7,275 nt of DNA, from contig JAESQZ010000007.1 in the NCBI GenBank assembly GCA_016764955.1, positions 1-7,275 on the forward strand, in the 5' to 3' direction. The stretch is from Deltaproteobacteria bacterium (GTDB lineage Bacteria > Myxococcota > UBA727 > JABDBI01). The position numbers were made by a program, and so were the translations under genes. Positions 1-6,307 of the stretch are shown piece by piece (position 1 is the stretch's first letter; each line of letters opens with the position of its first letter). Below the pieces are notes generated by a model. It did not search any database, was not told the origin of the DNA, and was given only the letters and a program-made list of their open reading frames with translations.

Positions 1-1158
1 CAAAACAGCGCCGCCTAGGCCGATCCAGCAGTAGTAGTACAAAGCTATGCAAGACAGGAACCCAAGAACCATAATAGCTGCTTCAAAGTGCTCTTTGCGC
101 TCCAGGCTTTTTCTGAAAGCAGAGATCATGGTCAACATATAGGCTGTACCAACACCAACCACACTGAATGAGAAGATGTGCTCAACGTGTGATACCCAGC
201 ACAGAACGAGCCACATGATGAGGCCCTGAATCGCGGCAGCTAGGGGCTTAGATACTTTGGTCATGGTGACCAAGTTCGTAATATTGCTTAACGAAACCCC
301 GAACAAGCTATTGGCAAAACTTAAGATAATTGCTGCGCCAATTATGATCACCATCGCAAAGGTCCACTGAGGGCTAAGACCCAAGTAGTCTGGAAATGCG
401 ATTGGGCCATGAGCTGCTAAGTTTTCCTTGCCCATAATTTGCAAAACGCCAAAGTGGAAGGTCATGTACAAAACGGCCACAATCCCGAAGGCAGTTAGAG
501 CTACTTTACCTAGAGACTGCGGGCCGTCTTCCAGCAAGTGGCTTAAAGCGCAGCAGGCTTCAAAACCCAAAAACCCAAAAATCACGATGGGAAGTGTTGA
601 TGGCAGATTTTCTAAGTTTGCGACGTTATAGTCAGTAATTGGGTTTAGGTAAAAGAATCCCAGTGCCAATACAACAAATAAAGGCGTTAGTTTGAGCACA
701 GTGGCGTTGGCTTGTATTCGGCTTACCAGGCCGACTGGTAACATGTTTAAGAGTGCAAATATGAAGATAAATAAAGCGTTCGTTGCCCATGGGTGTTCAG
801 CTGCAAAAGTCCACCCAAGGCGGTTTGCAAAACTATGGCGGAGTAGAAACGCCATGGCTGAACCAGTGCCAAGCATGTAGCCTAGGAAGAATGACCATTG
901 GGCAAAAAATCCCCAATTTTCACCGAGGCCTTGGTTAACGTAGTTGTAAAAACCACCTTCACCAGGAAATAAGAAGCTGGCGCGCGCGACTCCCCAAACA
1001 ATAGGGAAGACCATCAAAGCAGCCAAAAGCCAGCCCATGAAAGCAAAGTTGCCGGCAATTTGAGTCATTGCTTGAGGACCGGCAAAGATACCACCACCAA
1101 CGATAATATTTATACTCATTAAAACGGCAGTCCAAAAAGGGATTTTTTGTGACATCAT
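1..1158 (-). CDS. APC-family amino acid permease (C-terminus off the left edge)
   Basis: Inner-membrane secondary transporter of the amino acid-polyamine-organocation superfamily, expected to move an amino acid or polyamine by cation symport or exchange. The frame is open for 386 codons from the ATG at 1158 to base 1, so the stop lies outside the window; family members are usually about 420-500 aa. Evidence seen: a hydrophobic protein with about ten predicted membrane spans; the TM1 substrate-site signature IIVGGGIF (residues 18-25, compare IIGAGIF); the TM2-loop motif PGEGGFYNY (65-73); and FGFLGFE in the TM6 region (194-200). The first ATG is preferred because an in-frame stop lies 16 codons upstream with no other start between, and FWTAV just before TM1 is typical of the family N-terminus. 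A second ATG follows at once (1155). No Shine-Dalgarno sequence is visible. It is divergent from the phosphoesterase gene. Substrate cannot be assigned. Confidence 0.9.
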   Translation of the reverse strand, partial: MMSQKIPFWTAVLMSINIIVGGGIFAGPQAMTQIAGNFAFMGWLLAALMVFPIVWGVARASFLFPGEGGFYNYVNQGLGENWGFFAQWSFFLGYMLGTGSAMAFLLRHSFANRLGWTFAAEHPWATNALFIFIFALLNMLPVGLVSRIQANATVLKLTPLFVVLALGFFYLNPITDYNVANLENLPSTLPIVIFGFLGFEACCALSHLLEDGPQSLGKVALTAFGIVAVLYMTFHFGVLQIMGKENLAAHGPIAFPDYLGLSPQWTFAMVIIIGAAIILSFANSLFGVSLSNITNLVTMTKVSKPLAAAIQGLIMWLVLCWVSHVEHIFSFSVVGVGTAYMLTMISAFRKSLERKEHFEAAIMVLGFLSCIALYYYCWIGLGGAVL

Positions 1159-1164
1159 TGGCTG

Positions 1165-1193
1165 ATTCGTAACAGCTGGGGGGGGGATGTCAA
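1165..1193 (-). promoter_or_regulatory. Candidate sigma-70 promoter of the APC permease, with a G9 tract in the spacer
   Basis: Read on the minus strand, a perfect -35 hexamer TTGACA covers 1193-1188. At 16-17 bp spacing lies only a weak -10: TACGAA (1171-1166) or ACGAAT (1170-1165), each 3 of 6 matches. The spacer is mostly a run of nine C (G9 on the plus strand, 1178-1186). The inferred transcription start would fall almost on the start codon, which fits the missing ribosome-binding site but would make the message nearly leaderless. The -35 and the homopolymer are seen; promoter function is inference. Confidence 0.4.
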
Positions 1194-1201
1194 GTCTGTG
1201 T

Positions 1202-1229
1202 TGTCATGCCAGCCGGCATGGCGAGATGA
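1202..1229. repeat. Small palindromic repeat, possible degenerate TGTCA-type element
   Basis: A perfect 6-bp stem CATGCC (1205-1210) and GGCATG (1215-1220) flanks an AGCC loop, preceded by TGTCA (1202-1206, overlapping the stem) and followed by GAGATGA. The TGTCA end and GC-rich palindromic core resemble the copies at 2554-2651, but the core sequence differs. It sits between two divergent genes, so it is not obviously a terminator; no T-run follows on either strand. Confidence 0.4.
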
Positions 1230-1270
1230 GGCGTAGGCATAATTGCTAATTCCCAACTGTTTTATTTCTA

Positions 1271-2539
1271 ATGATTACACGCAGAGATTTTCTCAAGCAA
1301 AGCTCTATGTTGGCCGCTGCAGGTCTTTTACCCGTACAGTCACTGCGGGCGCAAAGTGATGTGCGTGTGCCAGAAAGTGAACGTTTCCCCATGGATGTTG
1401 CCTGCGGGGACGTTACATATGAGTCTGCCATTTTATGGACTTATTATGAGGGGATTTACCCTTTGAAACTGGTGCTTTGGGCTTCAGATGAAGAGCCGGT
1501 TTGGTGTTCTGTAAAGCGGGCAGAGGGTGGCTTTGTGCACCATGAAATTCAGGATTTGTCGCCTCATAAAAGCTACCATTATGCGTTTTACGAAGTAGAC
1601 TTCAGTGGAAAAAGTTTGGCTCGTAGTGTGATAGGGCGATTTAAGAGTGCTCCTGACCCAGATAGCTTGGTATCGTTGAAGCTTGGGGCGGTTAGTTGTG
1701 TGAGAAATTGGTTTGAGCCAACTCTTTTAGAGGATGCAGGTTCTAGAAGTGATTTGGACTTGTTTTTGCATAATGGGGATAGTTCTTACAATGATGGCTC
1801 AGAGAGTCTTGATGAGTTTAGAGGGAGTTGGTTAAAAACGCTTTCGAGGCGAGGTTGCCAGATGCTTAGGCGCAATGTGAGCATGGTGGCTACAATCGAT
1901 GACCATGAGATAGAAGATAACTTCAATGCAGAGACCATTGGGCATCGAAAATTTGAGGCAGCGATGCAGGCATTTTTTGAACACATGCCGATGCGCCGTA
2001 CTTTGGAGAACCCAAATCAAATTTGGCGTAAGTTATCTTGGGGAGGAACCCTCGATATTTTTGTGCTGGATTGCCGTAGCGAGCGAAGGCCATCCCAAAA
2101 ACAATATATTTCAGCTCAGCAGATGAATTGGCTGAAGACAAGTTTGAGTGCTTCTAAAGCCATGTTCAAGATTATTATGAACCCTGTGCCTATTACGGAT
2201 TTCTACTTGCCAATGGCCTGGGATCGTTGGGAGGGCTACCCCGAGCAACGAGATGAAATCTTAGAGTTTATTGACCATCATGGGTTGGGCAAAAACCTAC
2301 TTTGGGTTTCGGGAGACTTTCATTTTGGAAGCTATGGCCGTGTGTCTCGCTTTGAGGCCTTGGCAGGTTATAACCAGTGGGAAGTATTAGCGGGCCCGAT
2401 ATCACAGGCTCCAAACCCGGCTGGGTTTTCTGTAAAAGGCTCTGAGCAGTTTAAATGGACGCGGGTACGCCAAAATTATGTGACGATTACGTGTGATACG
2501 AAAAATGAACGCTTTGAGGTCGAGCCAGTTTATTTGTGA
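1271..2539 (+). CDS. Tat-exported PhoD-like metallophosphoesterase (alkaline phosphatase D family)
   Basis: Predicted periplasmic phosphodiesterase or phosphomonoesterase of the calcineurin-like fold, PhoD branch, probably scavenging phosphate from organic esters. The N-terminus has a textbook twin-arginine signal: TRRDFLK (residues 3-9), a hydrophobic stretch (13-22) and a likely cleavage site after L-R-A at residue 27. An N-terminal beta-rich domain (about 38-127) with the Fn3-like pattern of PhoD proteins ends in GRFKSAP. Metal-site motifs follow in order: LGAVSC (138-143), NGDSSYND (168-175, the GDxxYxD motif), IDDHEIEDNF (209-218, the DDHE motif) and SGDFHFG (347-353, the GDxH motif). 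At 422 aa it is shorter than classical PhoD (over 500 aa) but has all blocks. An in-frame TAA at 1247 makes ATG 1271 the first possible start; the ribosome site is weak. It is monocistronic by appearance, followed by a repeat element. Substrate is not determinable. Confidence 0.88.
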   Translation: MITRRDFLKQSSMLAAAGLLPVQSLRAQSDVRVPESERFPMDVACGDVTYESAILWTYYEGIYPLKLVLWASDEEPVWCSVKRAEGGFVHHEIQDLSPHKSYHYAFYEVDFSGKSLARSVIGRFKSAPDPDSLVSLKLGAVSCVRNWFEPTLLEDAGSRSDLDLFLHNGDSSYNDGSESLDEFRGSWLKTLSRRGCQMLRRNVSMVATIDDHEIEDNFNAETIGHRKFEAAMQAFFEHMPMRRTLENPNQIWRKLSWGGTLDIFVLDCRSERRPSQKQYISAQQMNWLKTSLSASKAMFKIIMNPVPITDFYLPMAWDRWEGYPEQRDEILEFIDHHGLGKNLLWVSGDFHFGSYGRVSRFEALAGYNQWEVLAGPISQAPNPAGFSVKGSEQFKWTRVRQNYVTITCDTKNERFEVEPVYL

Positions 2540-2553
2540 CAAATGGCTGGTGC

Positions 2554-2651
2554 TGTCACCCCGGCCTCCGAGCCGGGGTCCAGTGGAGTTTGGTGGGTTT
2601 ATTAGAAAAGCTGGTGGATTAGCTGGATCCCGGGTCAAGCCCGGGATGACA
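2554..2651. repeat. Composite inverted-repeat element (two ~30-bp palindromic copies facing each other)
   Basis: Copy A (2554-2583) and copy B (2623-2651) are related in inverted orientation: both have TGTCA outer ends and TCCAG inner ends. Each also forms its own hairpin. Copy A has an 8-bp perfect stem ACCCCGGC/GCCGGGGT (2558-2565 and 2572-2579, 6-nt loop). Copy B has ATCCCGGG/CCCGGGAT (2627-2634 and 2640-2647, 5-nt loop TCAAG). The 39 bp between them (2584-2622) is not repetitive. The whole resembles small non-autonomous palindromic repeats, MITE- or REP-like, of a type I recall as common in alphaproteobacterial intergenic regions. It begins 15 bp after the phosphoesterase stop, so the transcribed hairpins could also stabilise or end that mRNA; no T-run follows directly. 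Confidence 0.75.
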
Positions 2652-2702
2652 AGAATGGAGCCCGGGATGACAAGAGTGGAGCCCGGGATGACATAAGTTC
2701 AG
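2640..2702. repeat. Three tandem 21-bp units carrying the CCCGGGATGACA repeat end
   Basis: CCCGGGATGACA occurs at 2640-2651, 2661-2672 and 2682-2693, exactly 21 bp apart. Units 1 and 2 differ at a single position (AAT versus AGT in the tail); unit 3 is diverged in its last 9 bp. The first unit is the outer arm of the inverted-repeat copy B, so the array looks like local duplication of the element's end. Being a multiple of 3, it keeps a short open frame across it, but there is no sign that this is translated. Confidence 0.8.
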
Positions 2703-2748
2703 GATAACACTTGTTTTTTTGCCTGAATCGCTCTAATCGAAAGAAAGT

Positions 2749-3114
2749 ATGATTTGGATTTTCTTCATCGGTGTTTGTGTCATCGTTGGGAGTATGCTTG
2801 GCGCCTACTTTTTGGGGTCCCAAAAATTTGATCGAGCTGCCAAGGTACCCTATGAGTCAGGTATTGCTATTACGGGCTCGGCCAGAACTAGGGTGCCCAT
2901 TCACTTTTATGTGGTGGCGATGCTCTTTGTGATTTTCGATTTGGAATCGATTTTCGTTTATGCCTGGAGCGTTTCAATTCGCGAGCTTGGTTGGCGAGGC
3001 TTTAGCCAAATATTTGTGTTTATCGCGGTATTGCTGCTTGGCTTAGCTTATCTTATCAAAAATAAAGCCCTTGATTTTGGGCCTAAGTTTAGAAAGCCAG
3101 GAGAGTCCTTATGA
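2749..3114 (+). CDS. nuoA: NADH-quinone oxidoreductase subunit A
   Basis: Small membrane-arm subunit of respiratory complex I (NDH-1), placed at the junction with the peripheral arm near the quinone channel. The 121-aa product shows the expected three transmembrane helices (about 4-24, 53-73, 86-105). The long conserved loop has VPYESGI (33-39), and the signature FVIFDLES (60-67) keeps the acidic residues D64 and E66 of TM2. The C-terminal part AYLIKNKALDF resembles the E. coli protein. The N-terminus is shorter than in E. coli, but an in-frame TAA five codons upstream makes ATG 2749 the earliest possible start. The ribosome site is weak (AAAGAAAG). It is the first gene of the nuoA-nuoB-nuoCD unit and overlaps nuoB by 4 bp (ATGA), implying coupled translation. 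Confidence 0.96.
   Translation: MIWIFFIGVCVIVGSMLGAYFLGSQKFDRAAKVPYESGIAITGSARTRVPIHFYVVAMLFVIFDLESIFVYAWSVSIRELGWRGFSQIFVFIAVLLLGLAYLIKNKALDFGPKFRKPGESL
3099..3103 (+). promoter_or_regulatory. nuoB ribosome-binding site
   Basis: AGGAG lies 7 bp upstream of the nuoB ATG at 3111, inside the end of nuoA. It is the clearest Shine-Dalgarno sequence in the operon and fixes the nuoB start. Confidence 0.75.
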
Positions 3115-3689
3115 ACGAAGCACCACAGCCTTTTATGTTGGCCAAGCTGCAGAATTTGATTGCTTGGGGGCGTAAGCATTCGGTTTGGCCTTTTAACTTT
3201 GGCTTAAGCTGCTGCTTTGTGGAGATGGCTACCAGTTTGACTAGCCGTTTTGACTTGGCCCGTTTTGGCTCTGAGGTGATTCGGGGCACACCTAGAGAAG
3301 CCGATGTGATGGTCGTGGCAGGGACGGTCTTTGTGAAGATGGCACCGATTGTGCGGCATTTGTATGAGCAAATGCTGGAACCCAAGTGGGTGATTTCCAT
3401 GGGCTCCTGTTCTAACTCAGGCGGCATGTACGATATTTACAGCGTTGTGCAGGGCGTAGATAAAATCTTACCCGTTGATATGTACGTATCAGGCTGCCCA
3501 CCAAGACCAGAAGCTTTTTTAGAAGGTCTTTTGCTCTTAAAAGAGTCGATTGGCAAAGAGCGCAGGGCGATTACTTGGTTAGCTGGTGAGCAAGAAACGA
3601 TTAAACCTGAGCCTTTAAATCTTCGAGACATTAAAACGCCATTAAGAATGAAAGCGACTACGCTCCATGAACCCCATCGATTCGATTAA
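3111..3689 (+). CDS. nuoB: NADH-quinone oxidoreductase subunit B
   Basis: Peripheral-arm subunit of complex I that carries the terminal [4Fe-4S] cluster N2, which passes electrons to quinone at the interface with NuoD. All four cluster ligands are present with family spacing: the adjacent pair C34-C35 in GLSCCFVEM, C100 in GSCSNSGG, and C129 in SGCPPRPE. Other conserved blocks are ARFGSEV (50-56), MVVAGT (67-72), KMAPI (76-80), EPKWVISMG (90-98) and ESIGKER. Its 192 aa are shorter than E. coli NuoB by about 29 residues at the N-terminus, with all four ligands shifted equally, so the core is intact. The start overlaps the nuoA stop; the 3' end overlaps nuoCD by 23 bp. Confidence 0.98.
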   Translation: MNEAPQPFMLAKLQNLIAWGRKHSVWPFNFGLSCCFVEMATSLTSRFDLARFGSEVIRGTPREADVMVVAGTVFVKMAPIVRHLYEQMLEPKWVISMGSCSNSGGMYDIYSVVQGVDKILPVDMYVSGCPPRPEAFLEGLLLLKESIGKERRAITWLAGEQETIKPEPLNLRDIKTPLRMKATTLHEPHRFD

Positions 3690-5301
3690 TACTGAGTGGG
3701 TAACTCGTGAAAGCTTAGCAGGCAAAGCTGCAGAGCACGAGATGCTCTATGATATTACGGCTGTAGACGAGACCCTTAAAACCAAGCTCAAAGAACACGA
3801 GGGCGATTTTACGCTTGTTTATCACTTTTTGTCTCTAAAAGATGGCGAATTTTCGAGGCTGAAGCTTCCAATTGCTGATGCGCAAACACAGGTTCCGTCG
3901 CTAACTTCTGAATTTAAAAACGCTAATTGGTATGAACGCGAAGTTTTTGACATGTTTGGCCTTGAGTTTGAAGGTCACCCTAATTTGTGCCGAATCCTGA
4001 TGCCTGAGTATTGGAAGGGGCATCCACTATTAAAAACCCACCCAGCACGTGCGACCGAAATGGGGCAGTACCAGCTTTCAGATGACAAGCAGGATTGGCT
4101 CCAAAGTGTTTTGCAGTACAAACCTAAAGAAGAAGGTGGCGATTATCTCTACCTGAACTTAGGGCCTCAGCATCCTGGAACGCATGGTGTTTTGCGGCTA
4201 ATTTTAAAAATGGAAGGTGAAATCATCCGGGAGATTATCCCGGATATTGGTTATCACCATCGGGGCGCTGAAAAAATGGGAGAGCGCCAGACTTGGCATA
4301 CCTATATCCCTTACACAGATCGCATCGATTACTTGAGCGGCGTAATGAATAACCTGGCTTATTTGCTCAGTGTGGAAAAGCTGGCTGGCATGGAGATTCC
4401 AGCGCGTGCGCAAACTATCCGAGTCATGCTTTGCGAGCTGTTTAGAATTATTAGCCATTTGGTTTGGTATGGAACTTTTGTTCAAGACTTAGGCGCGATG
4501 TCGCCAGTGTTTTATATGTTCACAGACCGTGAGAGGGCTTTTAAAATTATAGAGGGCATCACGGGTGGGCGCATGCACCCGAGCTGGTTCCGCATTGGGG
4601 GTGTGGCACATGATTTACCTGAGGGTTGGCGTGAAGCTGTCCAAGAGTTCTTAGATTACTTGCCAGCGCGCCTAGACGAGTATGACGATTTGGTCATGAA
4701 AAACCCAATCTTAAAAGCCAGAACCCAAGGCATTGGGGCTTATAATAGTGAAGAGGCCATTGAGTGGGGAGTTACAGGCCCAGGCCTTAGAGCCACTGGT
4801 TTTGAGTTTGATTTGCGTAAAGCCAAGCCATACTCAGGCTACGAAAACTTTGTCTTTGATGTTCCAACTGCCCATCGGGGCGATTGCTATGATCGAGCTG
4901 TGGTGCGCATTGAAGAGATGCGCCAAAGTTTGAAGATTATCAAACAGTGCTTAGACAACATGCCGTCTGGCGCATACAAATCAGACCACCCCTTGGCGAT
5001 GCCGCCCCCTAAAGATCAGACTTTGATACACATTGAGACTTTGATTAATCACTTTGTGAACACGACTTGGGGGCCAGTGATGCCAGCCGGCGAGGCTTTT
5101 CACGCGATTGAGGCTACTAAAGGCACGAATGCGTATTATCTGCAAAGCGATGAAGGCACGCACTCATATCGCACGCGCATTAGGACGCCGTCTTTTCCGC
5201 ATATGCAAATGCTGCCACTGTTAGCTGTTGGCACGACCATCTCGGACCTGATGGCCATTTTAGGCAGCATGGATTTTGTGCTGGCTGATTTGGATCGCTG
5301 A
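3667..5301 (+). CDS. nuoCD: Fused NADH-quinone oxidoreductase subunit C/D
   Basis: Single polypeptide joining the NuoC (30-kDa type) and NuoD (49-kDa type) subunits of the complex I Q-module. NuoD forms the quinone cavity with NuoB. The NuoC part (about 20-130) ends with NWYEREVFDMFGLEFEGHPN (87-106) and WKGHPL (116-121). A linker of about 25 residues leads to NuoD, which starts at LNLGPQHPGTHG (163-174) and contains PDIGYHHRGAEKMGERQ (192-208), the PYTDRIDYLSG block (215-225), EATKG, SYRTRIRTPSF and the usual C-terminal DFVLADLDR. It aligns closely with E. coli NuoCD but at 544 aa lacks about 50 N-terminal residues of NuoC. An in-frame TGA five codons upstream makes ATG 3667 the first start. 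No Shine-Dalgarno is clear, so translation is probably coupled to nuoB. No nuoE follows: the next gene is convergent and overlaps by 42 bp. Confidence 0.97.
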   Translation: MNPIDSINTEWVTRESLAGKAAEHEMLYDITAVDETLKTKLKEHEGDFTLVYHFLSLKDGEFSRLKLPIADAQTQVPSLTSEFKNANWYEREVFDMFGLEFEGHPNLCRILMPEYWKGHPLLKTHPARATEMGQYQLSDDKQDWLQSVLQYKPKEEGGDYLYLNLGPQHPGTHGVLRLILKMEGEIIREIIPDIGYHHRGAEKMGERQTWHTYIPYTDRIDYLSGVMNNLAYLLSVEKLAGMEIPARAQTIRVMLCELFRIISHLVWYGTFVQDLGAMSPVFYMFTDRERAFKIIEGITGGRMHPSWFRIGGVAHDLPEGWREAVQEFLDYLPARLDEYDDLVMKNPILKARTQGIGAYNSEEAIEWGVTGPGLRATGFEFDLRKAKPYSGYENFVFDVPTAHRGDCYDRAVVRIEEMRQSLKIIKQCLDNMPSGAYKSDHPLAMPPPKDQTLIHIETLINHFVNTTWGPVMPAGEAFHAIEATKGTNAYYLQSDEGTHSYRTRIRTPSFPHMQMLPLLAVGTTISDLMAILGSMDFVLADLDR

Positions 5302-6153
5302 GCTGTTACTGGGGGCCCACGCGGAGCAAACGACTAGTCTTGTCTCTTTCCATGTTAAGCCTTCATGCCGCAAAAGCTTGAAGCTCTGCGCGTTCAGTCG
5401 CTTGGTCCATTGTTCAAATCGCTCACATCGTTCGACGCGTCTTCTATCTGAAAACCCCAGAATATTTCGGATTTCTTCACCAAAGAATTGGTCTTGAATC
5501 ACGGCTAGCTCAGGTTTGCCTGCAAGATGATGCTCTAAAAACTCAAACAGGGCCCCGTAATGCGCCTTAACTTCTGATAATGTTCGGTCAGGGTCCTGTG
5601 AATTGTGATCACTATCAGGTTCCACCAAGCAAAAGAGTTCTGGTTTAAGCAGCTTGATTTGGGACAAAACCCAGTCTTTATCCCATAAATGATGCAATGC
5701 GAGTGAAGCGTTTATGTAAAGAGGTCTGATTTCGATGGGGAGCTTGGCAAAAGCAAGCTGCTCGATTTCTTGCAAAATGGACTGAAAACGGAAGTTGCTT
5801 AAGTGAGCTGTTTTCTGTTTGAATTCGTCAACCAACTTTTGGTTAAGTGGAGTGGGTAAATCGATACCAATGAGATCTATTTGTTGTTGAGGGTGTTGCT
5901 CTAGATAGCTTATCCACTGAGCTCCAGTCCCAAATCCAATATCCAGTAGTGTGTAAGCGGCGTGATTTTTAGTGGCTTCATTTAAAAAACAGTTCACTTG
6001 TTCATGGCAAAATTTGACCAAAGGTGTCTGATCGTAAAGTACTCGGTACGCTTGGATGAGGTCTTGCTCCGCGTAGAGATTTCCTGAACAGGATGATTTT
6101 TTAAGCAAGGCATCCTGAAGGATCTGTTCGAGTCTTGAGGAAGAAGACGGCAT
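5260..6153 (-). CDS. Bacterial GRAS-domain protein, putative SAM-dependent methyltransferase
   Basis: A 297-aa Rossmann-fold protein whose landmarks match the GRAS family in order. QTPLVKFCHEQVNCFLNEA (42-60) corresponds to the GRAS segment ending the first leucine-rich region. TLLDIGFGTGAQWISYL (68-84) matches the VHIID block with its following QW. Next come INASLALHHL (147-156; compare VNCVLQLHHL in plants), FCLVEPDSDHN (174-184; compare VTLVEQESNHN) and HYGALFEFLE (198-207). GEEIRNILGF (225-234) and VERCERFEQW (240-249) match the PFYRE-to-SAW region, and CSAW (276-279) is a terminal SAW motif. Unlike plant GRAS proteins, residues 71-77 form an intact methyltransferase motif I (DIGFGTG), and D98 sits where the ribose-binding acid is expected. 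No signal peptide or membrane span is seen, so it is probably cytoplasmic. In-frame TAA two codons upstream makes ATG 6153 the first start. Family assignment is from memory of motifs; substrate is unknown. Confidence 0.8.
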   Translation of the reverse strand: MPSSSSRLEQILQDALLKKSSCSGNLYAEQDLIQAYRVLYDQTPLVKFCHEQVNCFLNEATKNHAAYTLLDIGFGTGAQWISYLEQHPQQQIDLIGIDLPTPLNQKLVDEFKQKTAHLSNFRFQSILQEIEQLAFAKLPIEIRPLYINASLALHHLWDKDWVLSQIKLLKPELFCLVEPDSDHNSQDPDRTLSEVKAHYGALFEFLEHHLAGKPELAVIQDQFFGEEIRNILGFSDRRRVERCERFEQWTKRLNAQSFKLLRHEGLTWKETRLVVCSAWAPSNSSAIQISQHKIHAA

Positions 6154-6204
6154 GCAGGGTTATAGCGATTGAGCATTCGAAATGGCGATACCACTTTCTC
6201 TTAA

Positions 6205-6234
6205 ATTATAGCGAGTGACGCGGATCAAATTCAA
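6205..6234 (-). promoter_or_regulatory. Sigma-70-type promoter for the GRAS gene
   Basis: On the minus strand a perfect -10 TATAAT (6210-6205) follows a -35 TTGAAT (6234-6229, 4 of 6 matches) with an 18-bp spacer. Transcription would start near 6198 and give a leader of about 45 nt before the GRAS ATG at 6153. No clear Shine-Dalgarno lies in that leader. It is the best promoter-like sequence in the window. Confidence 0.55.
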
Positions 6235-6296
6235 AACACGCATTATTTTTCGGTTAATATCAAGCAAAACTTCACATATTTTCATATAGTAAAGTT

Positions 6297-6300
6297 GAGG
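6297..6300 (+). promoter_or_regulatory. Ribosome-binding site of the cysteine-rich protein gene
   Basis: GAGG is placed 7 bp before the ATG at 6308 and supports that start. The upstream region 6240-6296 is AT-rich; TATAGT at 6285-6290 resembles a -10 box, but it has no matching -35 and would put the transcript start on the ribosome site, so I do not call a promoter here. Confidence 0.6.
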
Positions 6301-6307
6301 TTAAAAA

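Noticed and set aside
428..880. Two plus-strand open frames in the left part of the window
   Set aside because: They are antisense to the APC permease, whose continuous frame and family motifs explain the region.
2558..2579. Strong GC hairpin after the phosphoesterase as an intrinsic terminator
   Set aside because: The stem is good but no T-run follows on either strand, and its relation to copy B shows it is part of a repeat element; it may still affect the mRNA end.
2493..2696. Plus-strand open frame of 67 codons across the repeat element
   Set aside because: It starts inside the phosphoesterase gene and its coding sense comes only from the 21-bp periodic repeats (repeating PGMT); no ribosome site or protein-like composition.
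2640..2702. Short direct repeats resembling a CRISPR array
   Set aside because: The repeated part is 12 bp with 9-bp near-identical tails, so there are no unique spacers, only three units, and no cas genes.
2711..2739. TTGTTT followed 17 bp later by TAATCG as a nuo promoter
   Set aside because: The -10 matches consensus at only two positions, so it is not supported as a promoter.
4204..4485. Minus-strand open frame of 93 codons inside nuoCD
   Set aside because: Lies opposite the highly conserved NuoD core; no family features, so taken as an antisense shadow.
5080..5091. 12-bp match ATGCCAGCCGGC shared with the palindrome at 1206-1217
   Set aside because: Here it encodes part of the conserved NuoD segment VMPAGEAF, so it is explained by coding constraint and chance.
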